From Deuterostichococcus epilithicus (Eukaryota > Chlorophyta > Trebouxiophyceae > Prasiolales > Stichococcaceae): DNA of 64,000 nucleotides. This document shows positions 34,371-46,903 of this stretch, piece after piece; within the stretch, counting starts at the first letter, position 1, and each line of letters opens with the position of its first letter. Position numbers and translations under genes: made by a program. The notes under the pieces were generated by a model. It did no database searches, was not told the DNA's origin, and worked only from the letters and a program-made list of their open reading frames with translations. The stretch spans positions 2,170,001 through 2,234,000 of the forward strand of contig JAVTLE010000016.1 in the NCBI GenBank assembly GCA_033439295.1, in the 5' to 3' direction.

Positions 34371-37300
34371 CTACGCTGCCGCTGCTGACGCCGCGGTTCT
34401 GGCCGCCATGGATCTTGCAGACGAGCCGGCCATCCTCGCATCTGCAAACTTTGTGTGGCGAGGCGGCACGACAGCAGCGCGTGGGCCTGCTGTCATTGCT
34501 GCTGCCATGTGCGCCTCCTCTGCCTCTGACACCACGGTCACCGGCGGCACCATGGTCGGCAGGCCGGCCGGCGCAGGCGCCGGGGCCGCCACGCCCATTG
34601 CTACTGCACACACCGAACAGGGGATGCTTCAGAGGAGATGTCATGCTACCGACAAGGCTGGCTGTGCCAGGTCGTGCAGTGCGTGAGTCTCGTGAGCATG
34701 TTGCTGCTGCATTGCTGGGAAGAAGGCGTGCATATGCAGTGCTGGCTGCGGCATGAGGCTGCTGAAGTAGAGCCTGAACCACTACACCCGGGACTCCTGT
34801 GGCGCTGAGGGGTAGGAAATTCGTTCGTACGCACCTTCAGTCGGCTCGCCCTGGGCATCCACTAGCTGCTGCTCGAGGGCGGCTGTGCAGGGGCGCCCGG
34901 CGGCGATGGCGAGGGCCTCGGCGCAGACCAGGGCGCTGGGGTGCAGCTCGAATGCAAAGATATGCATATTCGCGAATTGCGCAGGCACCAGCACCTTGGT
35001 CCAGATCGCGTGCACCGTCTGCGTACAAGGATGCGGACCACACATCAGACACGAGGGCTGGGGCACGCTTGAGCCTGAGGCAGTAAGGTGGAAGGGCACA
35101 ACATGTACCTGAGGCAGTAAGGTGGGAGGGCATACCATGTCCCCGAGGCAGTAAGGTGGGAGGGCACAATATGTCTCTGCAGAACATGAGGCACAGCACC
35201 AACAAAACGTCCAGACTGCTAAGCAGACATTATCGTGACAGGAGGCCTTCCTTTGCCCTTTCAACCGCCCCCTGGGATGCACCGGCGCGACCGGCGCCAA
35301 TCGGCACAGGCATTGTGCGAGGTGCTCGCTGACTTCGCATGGCAGCCAGGTATGAATCGTACCTGCAGAAAGCAGCTATGCTGCTGGATCAGCGTCTCCC
35401 GGATGTCGCCCAGGACCTCCGCCAGTCCGTCCACTGCAAATGTGACATCGCCAGCAGCAGCGTCGGCATCGGCGTCGGAAATCTGCACGGGCGCCGCCAC
35501 CTGCGGCAGCAGCAACAAGGTGTCAGGCGGTGGATTGACACAGGAGCTCTGTCGCCGTCGAGGTTTCAAACATTTTCACAAGCTTCAAGATTGCTTGCTT
35601 TTGCCCGGCTGCCGTCATATCAATTGCTCTGCTGCTGGTCCCGGATCAGGGGCACGATTGCACCAGCGACAGAGCAACCTGCCATTGCAACAGACAGGTG
35701 GCTGAGTTCAACTGTAATACTGGAGAACCGCACGAGAGCGACACCTGCGGCAGGGTTGCTTCCAGCGCGCGCCGCTGCGCAGCCAGCCCGCACGTGCTAG
35801 ACAGGTGCTCATCCCGCAGTCCGATGATGGTCGCCTGCTGGTGGGGGCTGAGTCCGGCACTCTCGATCACCTGTGCCGAAGCCGAGTAGCAGTGAACGAG
35901 CGCTGCCATAGGCGCTGCCGACAGGCCCTGGGCTGCAGCATGGTTGCGATCGGCAACGCTCTGCACTTGGCAGGTGGATAAGTGCAGAATCCCGGCAAGC
36001 AGCACCGCTTTTGAGCTGGTTTCAGTGGTGTTGTTTTCTGAATGAGCTATCAACGGGGGCTGCTGATCCAGGCTGCACCTTCCACCAGAAGTCGTCAGGC
36101 TGGTTGCCGTCGACTGCTGCCGCCGCCTCCGCAGAGTCGGCGCTGGGCGCCTGCTCAGCAGCCGCCGCCTCGCGGGCTGGGCTCGCCACCAGCACCGCCA
36201 TCTTCAGGTGGATGTGCTCGGACACCAGCTTTTCCTGCGTTCGGTGCAGCCGCCCACCTTCGCAAATGCTAAACATGCTGATGCACTTGACGCCACCACC
36301 CCCGTCAGCTGCAAGTGTGCAGTCACCCTTGCTGCTGCAGCGGAGGTGGCGCAGAAGCAGCCACAAACCACGGCACAGCTGTATTTGCACGCCCCTGCCG
36401 TATGCGCTTCTGTCTGACCGGCGGCCCTCTGCAGGCTGGCCAAGTGGTGCGCGCCAAGGAGGGAACGAGTCAGGGACTCACCAGACGCGAGGCAGTCGCA
36501 CTGTTGCCGCCTGTGCCTGCAGCGCCACCGCCACAGCCGCCGGCGTGCAGCAGGTACAGGCAGCTGGCCATCGCTTCGGTGTACTCGCGCCACAGAGCCG
36601 TCAGCTCCTGCTGCGGGGATGCCGCCAGCTGCAACACAAGCGGGCGGCTGATTGCGATTGATCACGACAGTGCAATGGGCACCTCGAGCGTGCGGAACCT
36701 GGCGCAAGACAGTTGTGGAGCCTGGCACAGCCTAGCAAGGTCATGCAAGGCAAGGAGGGTTGTATGGCTGGCACATCCCTCGAAACTCTTTGCGAAACTT
36801 CCGCTGGCAGTCAGGAGCGTCTGCCAGGCAGCAGGGTGTTGCAGAGCGGCAATAAGGGCACCTGTGCACAGCTGGCGACAAGTGGTTCGCCTGGGCGCAC
36901 AGAGATGACCAGCTCCGTTGGCAGCCCCAGCTCTGCTACCAGACGGTCCTGCAACATGTCCACCCAATCGCAGCTTCAGGCACACGCAGTGGCTGCGAAG
37001 GGCTGGATTTGCGGCTGGCACTCAATTGCACAGTGCTGCTCGCAGCGTGCTGTTCAATACTGCTGATCACAGGGTGCAATCTCAACCTAGATCCCCTTGG
37101 CACAATGCAATTGACCAACGCCGGCACATCAGCAGCAAAGGAGGGGTTGCGCGTCGGCCATTGGGCCAGGGAGATTTGGGTGAGGCAGGCATTTGAAGAA
37201 GCAGCAGCTCTGCAGCCGATCTTGTGTGGACAACCAGAACACCCAAATACCCTAGACAGCAAAGTGCAGGGTACTTCATTTAGCCAGCCTGTGGACTGAC

Positions 37301-38949
37301 CTGCGCCGCCGCATCGAGCCACCAGGCGACGTCTGGCGGCACGCCGCCGGCGACGCGCATCGCCCGCTGCTCTCGCGCCAGCAGGGGCGTTACCCGCGCC
37401 ACGGCGAGCGCCTGCGACATCGCCTGCTGCCCCGGCACCGCCTCCGTCGCCGACGCCAGACGCTCCAGCACCGTGTTGCGGCTCCTCAGCACTTTCTGCG
37501 TAGTTACAAGTGCACATGAACCTTTAAATGTGCCTGAATTTTTGGCATTCGCTGGCATGGGTGGTCTGGAGGCAGCCAGCCGGCCTGCATCGGAAATGCC
37601 TGTCTGGCGAACATGCATCAGCTTGCAGACCGACTCGAAAGTCACCCGATCATGCAATCGGCACTCACAATTGCCAATCTTGTTTGCTGCAGCTGCTTCT
37701 CCAGCTCGCCACTCTCGCCAGCAGCCTGCCGCTCCCGCTCCTGTGACATGACGGGGTGTGAGCATGAGCCGATGAATGTCCCAGCGCATCACACGCAGTC
37801 CGTCAGCAACGTGCAAACTGGTCACACCTGTCGGCGCCGCCGGGCAAAGACTGCTGTGCAACTCCGCTACCAAGCTCACTGATGGCACACCAGCTGCGGT
37901 GATCAAAGCTACGCTCATACAGGGTTTAGGGTTTGGCACACACAGCGCACCTTGCGCCGGTCACGCCACCGCTGCTGCGCGGCCCGATTCGCCTCCCGCT
38001 TGTGGACCAGCCGTTGTGCCTTCACAGGTCGGCAGGCGCGGCTGCCTCTGCCGCCGCCGCTGCTACCGCCACCGCCGCTTTCGCGGCCGACGGGCTGACT
38101 GCTCGCCGGCTGGGCTGCCGCCTGCGCATGAGTAATAGTGCACTGTTGCACAGTACATGTGCAGCCCGGATAGCAATCCGACTCACGCGAAGGCGATGAG
38201 GCTGCCACAAGCGCATCAGCAGAAGGGCGGAGTGTGCACACCGACGCCAGTTGCAGGGATGAGGCGTTGGGCAGGATGGCCGCGCCGCAGGTGTCCCTCC
38301 AAGCGCCAGCCTGGCGGCAGTCGGCGACGCTGCCGCCTGCGCAGGTGCTGTCGCTCTCGCCAAGCTGCGGCCGCGTGCATTTCGTCGAGAAGAGCCGGTG
38401 CGGTGGCCCAGGCTCTGCCACCGCCTGCTGGGGCTGCAGTGCCGCAGCATACGCTGCCGGCTCGCCGCCAACCATGACCATGGTACCCCCACAGCTGTCA
38501 ATAGAGTTGCTGCGGAAGGCGCGTGCGGCCGTATCTGTGCCACCGGACGTGCCGCTCCATACCAGAGTCCCATGCACGCCGGGGCTTAGGTGTGCCACCA
38601 TGCTGTCCGAGATGCCGGACTCTGTCGGGCTTGCACTGACCTACGGTGCACATGCCAGCGGTCGTTCACTGCGCTGCATCATAGCAATGAGCGAGCTAGT
38701 TTGTCTGATCGCCTTTAAAGGCTGCGACCATGCCTGCCAAGGACGGTCGCACATGTCCACGCGGTTCGTAGTACGTCCGCCTTGTACTTATATGCTGCTT
38801 GTGGGGCTTACCAGGCCGAGGCAGCAGGCACTGGGCTCCAAGTTGAGGTTGCAGTTGCTGAGAGATACATCGTCCAGGCCGCCATCAGGTGGAAGGCGTG
38901 GGGTCCAGTCCGGCTGCAGCGCATCCCAGTCGATCGCACAGTCCTCCAT
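34371..38949 (-). CDS. bZIP transcription factor
   Basis: Eleven exons join in frame to 751 residues: 38949-38812, 38640-37951, 37740-37669, 37495-37301, 36948-36862, 36628-36482, 36234-36079, 35960-35745, 35500-35363, 35018-34835, 34603-34371 (TAG). The N-terminus is acidic (MEDCAIDWDALQPDW). The basic region at the end of exon 2 is VHKREANRAAQQRWRDRRK, matching N-x7-R. The zipper helix follows in the next two exons (GELEKQLQQTRLAI, VLRSRNTVLERLASATE). Downstream helices (SPQQELTALWREYTEAMASC; GLSPHQQATIIGLRDEHLSS) resemble the C-terminal regions of other chlorophyte bZIP proteins. It should bind DNA as a dimer in the nucleus; the target genes are unknown. Met 38949 was chosen because a GTAAGC donor ends its exon; an earlier in-frame ATG at 39048 is possible. 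A Trp in the basic region is unusual. Confidence 0.85.
35074..35175. repeat. 34-bp minisatellite, three tandem units
   Basis: Three consecutive 34-bp units (35074-35107, 35108-35141, 35142-35175), each containing gaggcagtaaggtggg with few substitutions. They lie in the intron between the bZIP exons 35500-35363 and 35018-34835. Each unit carries AGGTGGG, which resembles a splice donor on the plus strand but is in the antisense orientation to the gene. Confidence 0.85.
37921..37934 (+). repeat. Interstitial telomere-like motif
   Basis: Two partial units of the plant/algal TTTAGGG telomere repeat (agggtttagggttt) lie just inside an intron of the bZIP gene. Too short to imply a former chromosome end; it could be a telobox-like site. 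Confidence 0.4.
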
Positions 38950-40171
38950 CCCTGTACACGCAAGACCGCTCGGACCAACAGGTAACTGAAGTTTTGTATC
39001 ACCGAAACGGCTGCTGCGGGAACGTGAACGAGGTGGTGCAAGGGACACTGCAGACTGCCGAAGATCTTTCCCGACAGTATCTCTTGGTTGGGTACGACAA
39101 GGTCTGCGCTAACACGGGACGGCTGCAGCCCGGCGCACTGGCTTCATCACACGTCTCTTTCTGATCGTCCAAATTTTTATCAATGCATTGAGTGAATTGT
39201 TGCGGGTGTGCTTTCCAGAGAGAAACTTTTCAGAAATTTCCTTCTGTTTTTCTTGCGACCTTTTTCAGAGTGAAAAGTGGTTATGGCAATATGGAGACAG
39301 TAGCGCGCCATAAGGCGCGCAGCGTTTGCCCCTCTGACTCAACCCTCCTTTACTAAACACCGAGCATCTGAAAGCTTCTAATGGCTGGCTAAGGCCTTCC
39401 TGAGCGAGGGCAAGCGTCCACAGCAATGAGAAACTTACCACCGTCATGCAACCGTGAGACCACCGTCGCATGCCTCAAGGAGGGAGGGGCCCCCGACTCC
39501 TGACTTTGACATGGCATGCACCGAAGGTATCCATTGCAAAAGCCCACCGAGCACCTCGCGGCCGTGTTGCCGCCTCCTGCCGCCGCACCCTGCCGCCGCC
39601 GCGGCTGCCAGCCGCACATCACTCCGAAACCAGCTCCTCCTCAGCAACGGTGTTCTGCTCTGCATAGCACACCAGGCGGTGCTGGACCGCGACGACCGAC
39701 ATGCTGGCGTTGCCGCTTGCGGATCGCCGCACGAGCCTGCAGCAGGGGCGCGGCGGCGATCGGCAACTCCACAGCGCAGCAAGCGCAAGATCCGGCCTGA
39801 TGGCTCAGAAAGAGTGCGAGGCCTGTGATGCCCGCAGATGGTCACGCTCAACAAACGACCCTGGCAACGGTGAATCGCTGTGACCGGGGCGGGGGGTTTC
39901 CCTGCTGCAGTACTGCAAAGTCAGATTGGTCTGGCAGACTGGCGGCGACGCACAGGGTCCATACGTGCCCACCTGCTGACGTTGCCGGCGGCTCTGCAAT
40001 TGATCACCATGGGCCCGCCCTTCTCGCCGCTGCCGCTGCCATTGCCGACGCCGCCGCTTGAGCTGGAACCAGCCTCCGCCTGGCCGCCTGCCGCCGTGAC
40101 AGCGCCCGATTCCCCTCCAAGCAGCGACGCCGCCAGGCCGCCTGCCTGCGCGGCTTAGGCTCGCTGCATTT

Positions 40172-40420
40172 TTACCCCGAGCTGCGTCGCCGCCTCAGCG
40201 CTGCCGGCCGCAGCTGCCCGGCTGGCGCTTGCGCCCTGCTGTTGGCGCCGGCTGCCGCCGTGNCGGCGCCGGCACCCTGGCCCAGCTGATAAGCAACGGC
40301 CGGGACAGCAAAGCGTTTGGCATTTAACCACTGACAGGTGCCACCGTCGCTGCCAGTGAGGCGGGCCGGGGCTGCCGCCGGAGCCGCATGTGCAGGTTGC
40401 CGCAGCCAAAGTAGCGCGTC
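40172..40420 (-). CDS. Possible B3-like fragment
   Basis: An open minus-strand frame reads LTGSDGGTCQWLNAKRFAVP then AVAYQLGQGAGA, resembling the FVIPAPLMQ and LLIPVPATMQLLG strand blocks of the B3-like repeats nearby. It carries the N at 40263 and ends at TAA 40172-40174. No matching GW..L half was found, so this may be an exon of an unresolved gene or a relic. Confidence 0.2.
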   Translation of the reverse strand, partial: DALLWLRQPAHAAPAAAPARLTGSDGGTCQWLNAKRFAVPAVAYQLGQGAGAXTAAAGANSRAQAPAGQLRPAALRRRRSSG

Positions 40421-40510
40421 ACGGTGTCAGATGGTGGGAACGAAAAGAGAAAAGGTACAGTTCAGTGAGAAAAGTCACGACCTATCAGCGTGGAACTGCA
40501 AAACAACGGC

Positions 40511-40586
40511 CGACAAGTGGCCCGCATTGCGGCTCTGATGGATCTCGCCGACAAGTGGCCCGCATTGCGGCTCTGATGGATCTCGC
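40511..40586 (+). repeat. Perfect 38-bp tandem duplication
   Basis: Two identical adjacent 38-bp copies (40511-40548, 40549-40586) starting cgacaagtggcccgc. Non-coding context; probably a recent slip or an assembly duplication. Confidence 0.9.
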
Positions 40587-40874
40587 CACATGGAATGACC
40601 CCACCACCTCACTTACACGTCAGCACAAGCTGACAACCTTGACGCATCACCTGCCAGGTGATCAATGGCGTATTGGCAATTGCAAACTCCACCAGCAGTG
40701 CCGTGGAACACCGTCCACTACAGCTGCAACAGAGCTGCGCCAGCACAGGGCGTATAAGCCGCCGCATCAGGGCGGCCGGCCACTTTCAAGCTACGTCACA
40801 AGCCATGCGATGCGCGCCGCCAGCAGCCATGAGTGTGTCACTCCACCCTTGACAGGGACCTAGTCAGCGATGCC

Positions 40875-43800
40875 TCAAGGCAGACGCAGGTAGTCTCCAC
40901 GTGCCAATGGCCGCGTGCTCATGTACAACAGCCGCGGGTACTCATGATGGGGTACGAGATTTGCCGCAGCCCCGCAGCCTTGACGCACCAGCCTGTACAC
41001 ATCAAGCAAGCGCATGGCTGCATTACAAGCGTTACAGGACGATGCGCCTTGTCCACGCACCCTTGTCACACCACCAATTATCCGTGGTTGCCCACCTTTG
41101 GCTCGTCCCCTCGCTGACACACATCGGGCAGCGGCTGGGCGTCACTGATGCACTGCAATGCTGTTTCAGTCTTTCCGCTCACCGGCAAACGTTCGACGCT
41201 GCGCTGGTATCGGTGCCGCTGGGGACACGTCCCTGAACGCCTGCCGGCGGCGCGAGGGCATGCACATGGGTGTGCAGCGGCGAGGGGCGGTAATGGTAGA
41301 CACCTTTGGAAAAAGTCTGAAGCTCAGCGCCTGAAGGAGGAAGCTGCAGCTTAGCTTCATATATCCGCCAACAGGTTTGCAAGCACAGAACTGGGAGGCC
41401 CCTGCTGGATTGTCAAGCCGGGCAGCAGAGGGTCCGCTCCCTCATTTGCCTCCCGTCTGCCAGACTCGCAGCTGTATAAGGCAGAATGAGACAGTGCGTA
41501 CCCGTGCACTCGAAGAGGTATTTCGCCGCCGGCACGTCGGTGAGGGCCTGCACCTGCCACGCCCCGTCCGCCTCTTTGAATGCCCGCAGCTTGAACTGCA
41601 CTGCGTCCTGCACATGCGCAGGGTGCAGGTGCAAGCTGAGTCGGGTCCCGTGATGTCGGCTCCTACGTCAGGATGACTGCTCCGCAGAGCATCGGAAAAG
41701 CAGTCAGCGTCTCAATGTACCAGTTGGACATCATGGCGCGGTGCGCAGATCGGCTGTGCACACCGCCGCAGGGCACCCCGCCCGCCCCTGTGCTGGATTG
41801 CTCGCCTGGTGAGGTGCTCCCTGCTGCAGGCCGATCGAAGGGCCGCAGGCAGCATGCGCTGCGTTAGCTGCTGCATCTACGCCGCCAGAGCACCACTTCG
41901 GGCCTGGTGGTGGGAGGCGCTCACCCGCAGCAGGGCCTTTATGTTGCCCAGCGGCAGCGGCGCGACGTCCAGCCGCACGGTCATCTTCTCGCGCTCGCTA
42001 AAGCCCATCGCCTCCGTCGCATCGAGCAGCATTGAGGCCTGCGCACAACATGGACTGAGTTGGTAATGTCGTTCGATATAGGCCTGGTGCTGGACGGCAT
42101 CCTGCGCCGCTCCCAGATCGAGCCGGGAGAAACTGATTGCCATGTTTCCGGAACTGCAAATGCAACTTTCTGTCTAGGCAGCGTCAGGGGTTGCCTCCCT
42201 GATTCGACGATTGCTGCTCGCATGTGTAAGCGCAAAAGGGGCTCACCTTGTAGGGTAGACAAGGTCGCTCTGCAGGAGTACCCACCCGCCGTCTTCCACC
42301 GTGCGCCCCAGCTCCGCATTGCATGTCGGCAGCCGCCCACGGCCTGCATCGTGCAGGGCGATGGGCCACCATCAGACCAGCGTCCACAGCAGCGTCCCTT
42401 GCAAGCTGCATGCGACGCGCCGCATCAGCTTTGCAGCTTGGGAACTGAATGCAATAACAAAGGCTTAAGGGAATTGGAAGGCCAGCACAGGCGTTGTGAG
42501 GATGCAAGGCAGCCTTGTGCTGTGGCCGAGGCCGAGAGCCCACACGACACTGACCTGGGTCCTGTGGCGCTGCGTGCCATGTCTTGTAGCGCAGTGACTG
42601 CGGTGTCGCCACTGCTGCCGCCGCCCCCGCTCCTGCATTTGCACACGGCACATGTCTCAGACCTCTCGCAATGCGGGCATGCACTGCCATGCCAAATGGG
42701 CTGCGCACCGGATTGAGCGCGTCAGATCTCAACGGAGGGGCGGCAGTTGGGGCTGAATGCAGCGCTGACCCTGCGCTGACCCTCATCCGGGAGCTGATGC
42801 GTTGAGGCTCAAGGCTCCATGAGGAGCATGCAGGTGGTGAAGCAATTAGCATAACACATAGCGAGGGGGCAGCACAGGCCAGCAAGACCGCAATATGCAT
42901 GTTTGAGGTACCGGCCCATGTCTGCGGCCCACTGGCAGCTGAGCAGGCGCTGGCGGCAGACCTGGTGCCGCAGGTACAATGCCGACGCCAGCCGGCAGCG
43001 GCGCCGAGCGGAGCCGTGGCTGCTCTGGCAGGCGCAGTCGCCGCCGGCTGCGCCGTCGGAGTCGCCTGCCGTCACCCTGCCTCCGGCAGCGCCACTGTGG
43101 CCGCTTCGGCGCACACCGCGTGCGCCGGAGCCTGCTGCGGCGCCGCAGCTGCCCCCAGAGGCCTCAGGGCCGCTTCCTGCGGCAGCAGAACCGCCTGCTG
43201 CGCTGCTGCACCCTCCGGCACCATGCGGGCCGTTTCGGCTGGTGCAGCTGCCGCTGTTGCCCGCCCCGTCGCCGGGGCCGGTCTCTGCGACGGGGCTGGG
43301 CCCTCTGCGGCAGTTGTGGTGTCCGTCACCGAGATGAGCCGGCGCCGTTTGCTCCTGATCAGCAGCCCGGCACCGCCGCCGCCGCCGCCGCCGCCGCTGC
43401 CCTGGCCCGCTCCAGCTGCTGCTGCCGGAGCTTCACCTTGCCGCCTCTTACCCCGCCGCTGCTGCCCTGCTGCTGCATCACTGCCGGCCGCGGCCGCCGG
43501 AGTTGGCCGCCGGAACCCTGGTTGGCTGCGCATCGCTGCCCAGACCGGAGAGGTAGGCCCGGGCTGGCAACCAGCTGCGCTCGTGGATTGTGGCAGCTAG
43601 CGCGGTTGCGGCAGGGCTGTCGCTGACACGGCGCATGTGCAGGTCGTCGCTGCCTTCATGCCGCGAGAATGCCAGCACGCTGCGAAAGAGGAGCAGGCAT
43701 CGCATGGGTGCTGCGAGTCAAGACAGCCGCTCAGGCCGCGACCCGCTCAAGCCTATGGCGTATGCTGCCGTCGGCACGTCCAGCCTGATTAACGATGAAG

Positions 43801-46800
43801 GCTTGTCCATAGTTACTATGAATGAATTTCATGCCGCCAGTACAAGTTGGCCATGCGAGACACTTTCGGAAGTTGCCGGCACGCCTCACCTGCCGACCTG
43901 TGCGCTGAGCGCGCTGGCAATATCTCGCCAGCCGGCCCTGTACAGGAAGTAGGTGACGTCTGGGTTATTGAATTCCACCGGCACACGTATCCCGTCTGGC
44001 AGCACCACGTCAAACTGCGACAGACACACCTGCAGTCACACATGTGGCGGTTTGTGCCACCCCACGACCATGGAAAGACAAACAAACAAAGGCACTGCCA
44101 GACCTTACACCTGTCTGCAAAATAGCTGCGTGGCACAGCCTTCTCAAGCAGCAGCGCTGGCGGCTGGGCTGTATCTCGTTGGGATGGCTCACTGTGTTTC
44201 AGCCTGAAACATGTTGCGCCAACAAACAGCCTAAGCCCGTCTGTGTTTGTTCTCACAACACAGCAGCACGAGCAGTGGGAGCGTCACGAATGCCAGAATG
44301 AAGAAGTGTCATCTCACACAGCACTCCGCACCAGGCTGCTGAACGGCGTCCGCATCATATGGTGCATTAGGTGCAGCCACTTCATGTTGGCCACCGACAT
44401 GCACATGGTGACGCTGCCCGCTATGGTCAGCGGCGATGCCCGCGCCGCAGAGCGCCGTGGCGGCGCCTGCCGCGGAGGCGGCCGCGCCTGCCGTGGTGCT
44501 GCGCCCGCAGCGGTGCCGCCTGCGGCGACACCTGTCCCTGGGCTGTGCCCGCCGCCAGCCGCGAGCGCGGGCGCGGGCACGACGTCGAGGATTGGCCGCG
44601 TCTGGGCGCCGTCGGCCACTGACAGCTGCACATTCGACTCTTTCGGCAGGCGCCTGTGGTTCCGCACCTTGAATCAATGCCTGCATGTGTTACTCAATTT
44701 GAAATCATGAAAGCCGTTCCTGTCAGAAGCAGCTTGATCAGACATGGATCGACAGCTGCACACCAGGTTGGTGGGTGGGCATTGTGCTCTGCGGCTTCCT
44801 GCAAGAGTTTAGAGGCCTGGCGATCAGGAACTGAGCGCTGGGACGTGAGATGGAAGGTGGCTCATGAGCGAGTTTTGACAAGTACAGCCGGAAAGGGCGG
44901 CACCGCACCGGCGCGTCTGGTAGCAGCTGTTGTGGAACTCAATGTCGAATGTCTTGCCATCAGGGGTGCGCAAGGTGACGCTGGGGTAGCGGGGCCTGCT
45001 GAACATCTGCTTTGCATCCTCTGGTTTAACGTGCAGGAATTAGCTTCCCTTGCCCTTCGGTCTCTGCTCCCCGGCAACCCACACGCGGCCCTGCAAACGC
45101 GGATTGCGGTCACTGTAAAATCATTTCTTCCTTTCTCCGTGGAGTGCGGCCTCATCGTTGGCGCCACTAAAAGTGCTGCAGCTGCTTCGCATCATGACTG
45201 CTGCATGTCAGTTGCTGCCAAAGAGGTTTGACTGATGCAAACGCCCGGTACAAAACAGCAAAGTGCTGCACTGCCAGTCAAGACTGGGAAGGGATGGCTG
45301 TCATCTGTTGCACTTGAGGACCTCCTATGTGCAGCTGCATTCTGCCTGTACCTGCGCAGGTGCTGCGGCTGGCGCCGCAGGGGTTGCAGCCGACCGGCGC
45401 CCTGCCGCCGCCGGCTGCTCTGCCGCCACGGGCCCCGGGCGCCACGATCCGTCGCGGCCCGCTGCCGGCCTCCGGCCGGCGGCCCGCTGCCGGCCTCCGG
45501 CCGGCTGCCGCGCCCGGCAGGCCGGCGGCGCCGCCGCGCGAGCGCACGCTGCGGGGGCCGCCCCCGGCGNGCGGGCGCCGGGCCGCTCGCGCCGCCAGCC
45601 CCTGGCGCGTGCTTTACGTCAACACTCGGCGGCGTGCACCCGGCGTCACCCATGGACAGCAGCACCGACGCCTCCCGGGAGATGCCCAGCTGCGCGCGCG
45701 GTGCCAGTCATTGCGCTCGCTGGAACCAGTGGCGGATCAAGCGGTTGCGAAGCAGGGTGTGGAGGCTGCCTGGGCGTCCTGACTGTGCAGGCAAAGGCAT
45801 GATTAATTTTTATTCGGTAGACGAGAACACGCCATGGATTCTGGATTGTGCACAGGGCCCAAAGTTCCGATCACACCTGTATGACTGGAGCGACTCAATC
45901 CCCGGTCTGAAGCTGACGGGGAACCGGCTGCCGTCCGGGGTGCGGAGAGTGATACACTCTGGGTGCGGGCCGCCGCAGAGCAGCCGGGTGTCGGCCGCCG
46001 ACAACCTCAGGTAGCCGGTGCTCCGCTGCGTTGCAGTGAACGATTGGCGACCCTCCTGCGGTGCACTCCGCACTTCTGTTTTGGTAGCGTGTAAGAGACC
46101 TGGCAGCGCTGCACACGAACCTGATTGCACTGTTACTGATTGCTTTTACGGCCAGCCCCATTCAACTCCAGGTTGGGTCACTGCGGAGTTTGAACGCCCA
46201 GCCACAATGTGCACATCATCCCACCCACCGTCTTCTTTCCATACTGGCTGGACTGCCGCCGGAGGCTCGACAACGAAGGCTGGCGGCTCGCTGAGTAGGT
46301 CAGGGGACGCGCCTGCAAGTCCTGGTGCGGGTCTCTGCCTGCACTGCCAGCCGTCCGCGAATGTGCAGGTGCGGCGGCAGGCCTCGCAGGGGGCTCAGCC
46401 TATGCACTTGCAGCCGCCGCCTGCCGTTGCGGCGTGCCGCATGGCCACTCCTGGACGTTTCGACTGGCATCGGAATCGGCCCCGCTGCCACTTGACGGCC
46501 GACCAGAACCATCCTGTGTGTCCAAGCCTGAAGCAGGCCCCGCTGGCCGCCGCCTACTCGGCGGCAGCCGGCGTGCTGCAGCCGCGGAATCTGCATCTTC
46601 ATCGCCGGCGGGATCATAGTCTTCGTCGATGGAGCTACGTGTACTCGCAGAGAGCAGGCTGCTGCCCTCGGACTGCAGCAGCGATTGCCGCGGCTCTGGC
46701 TGCGTCGCCTGCCTCGGCACATCTGCCGGTGCCGCTGGCTGCTGCTGCACTGCCGCAGCGGCCGCCGCTGGGTTGGGCTGACGCGAGGGCCGCTGGAAAG

Positions 46801-46903
46801 CGGCGGGGCCCGCCGACGCATCGCTGGCAGGGTCAGCTGCCAAGCATGCCTCAGGGCTGCGGTGTGCGCCTGGGAGTGCCTGGAAGTGCACCATTGCAAT
46901 CAC
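40875..46903 (-). CDS. B3-like repeats with degenerate SET domain
   Basis: Starts near Met 46903 with an acidic/Pro-rich region (STRSSIDEDYDPAGDEDADS). B3-like blocks follow: exon 46025-45877 (GYLRLSAADTRLL; CITLRTPDGSRFPVSF), about 45.0-44.9 kb (VTLRTPDGKTFDIEFHNS), about 44.65 kb (NVQLSVADGAQTRPILDVV) and about 44.03-43.88 kb (FDVVLPDGIRVPVEFNNP; LYRAGWRDIASALSAQVG) continuing in the exon near 43.7 kb (SVLAFSRHEGSDDLHMRRVS). A basic patch is IRSKRRRLISVTD. A pre-SET segment (EKMTVRLDVAPLPLGNIKAL) lies near 42.0 kb. SET-like exons end at 41502 (FKLRAFKEADGAWQVQALTD; YLFECTG), 41330-41183 and 40992-40875. The NHSC motif is replaced by RQGC, the GEEL-DY motif by ARGDYLRLP, and there is no post-SET Cys cluster, so catalysis is unlikely. 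A TAA interrupts the second B3-like block, so it may be a pseudogene or a binding-only protein. Confidence 0.6.
45464..45515. repeat. GC-rich tandem/palindromic repeat
   Basis: The string gctgccggcctccggccgg occurs twice in tandem with a further partial copy, each unit self-complementary (ccggcc...ggccgg). It lies next to the N at 45570 and inside a region where the frame of the degenerate SET gene is hard to follow; a likely source of sequencing error. Confidence 0.7.

Larger units (their letters stand above)
38950..40874. other. Region between the bZIP gene and the degenerate SET gene
   Basis: Contains the bZIP 5' region, competing unsupported ORFs on both strands at 39.39-39.86 kb, a possible B3-like fragment (40172-40420) and a short tandem duplication (40511-40586). 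I cannot assign a complete gene here. Confidence 0.35.

Noticed and set aside
35074-35175. 34-bp repeat cluster as a CRISPR array
   Set aside because: The units abut without spacers and lie in an intron of a nuclear gene; this is a minisatellite.
37921-37934. Telomere repeat as evidence of a chromosome-end fusion
   Set aside because: Only two partial units inside an intron; chance or a telobox-like site is enough to explain it.
38162-38226. A GTGAGT...GCGCAG intron inside the second bZIP exon
   Set aside because: The 65-nt segment is not a multiple of three, and removing it would break the frame that leads into the basic region.
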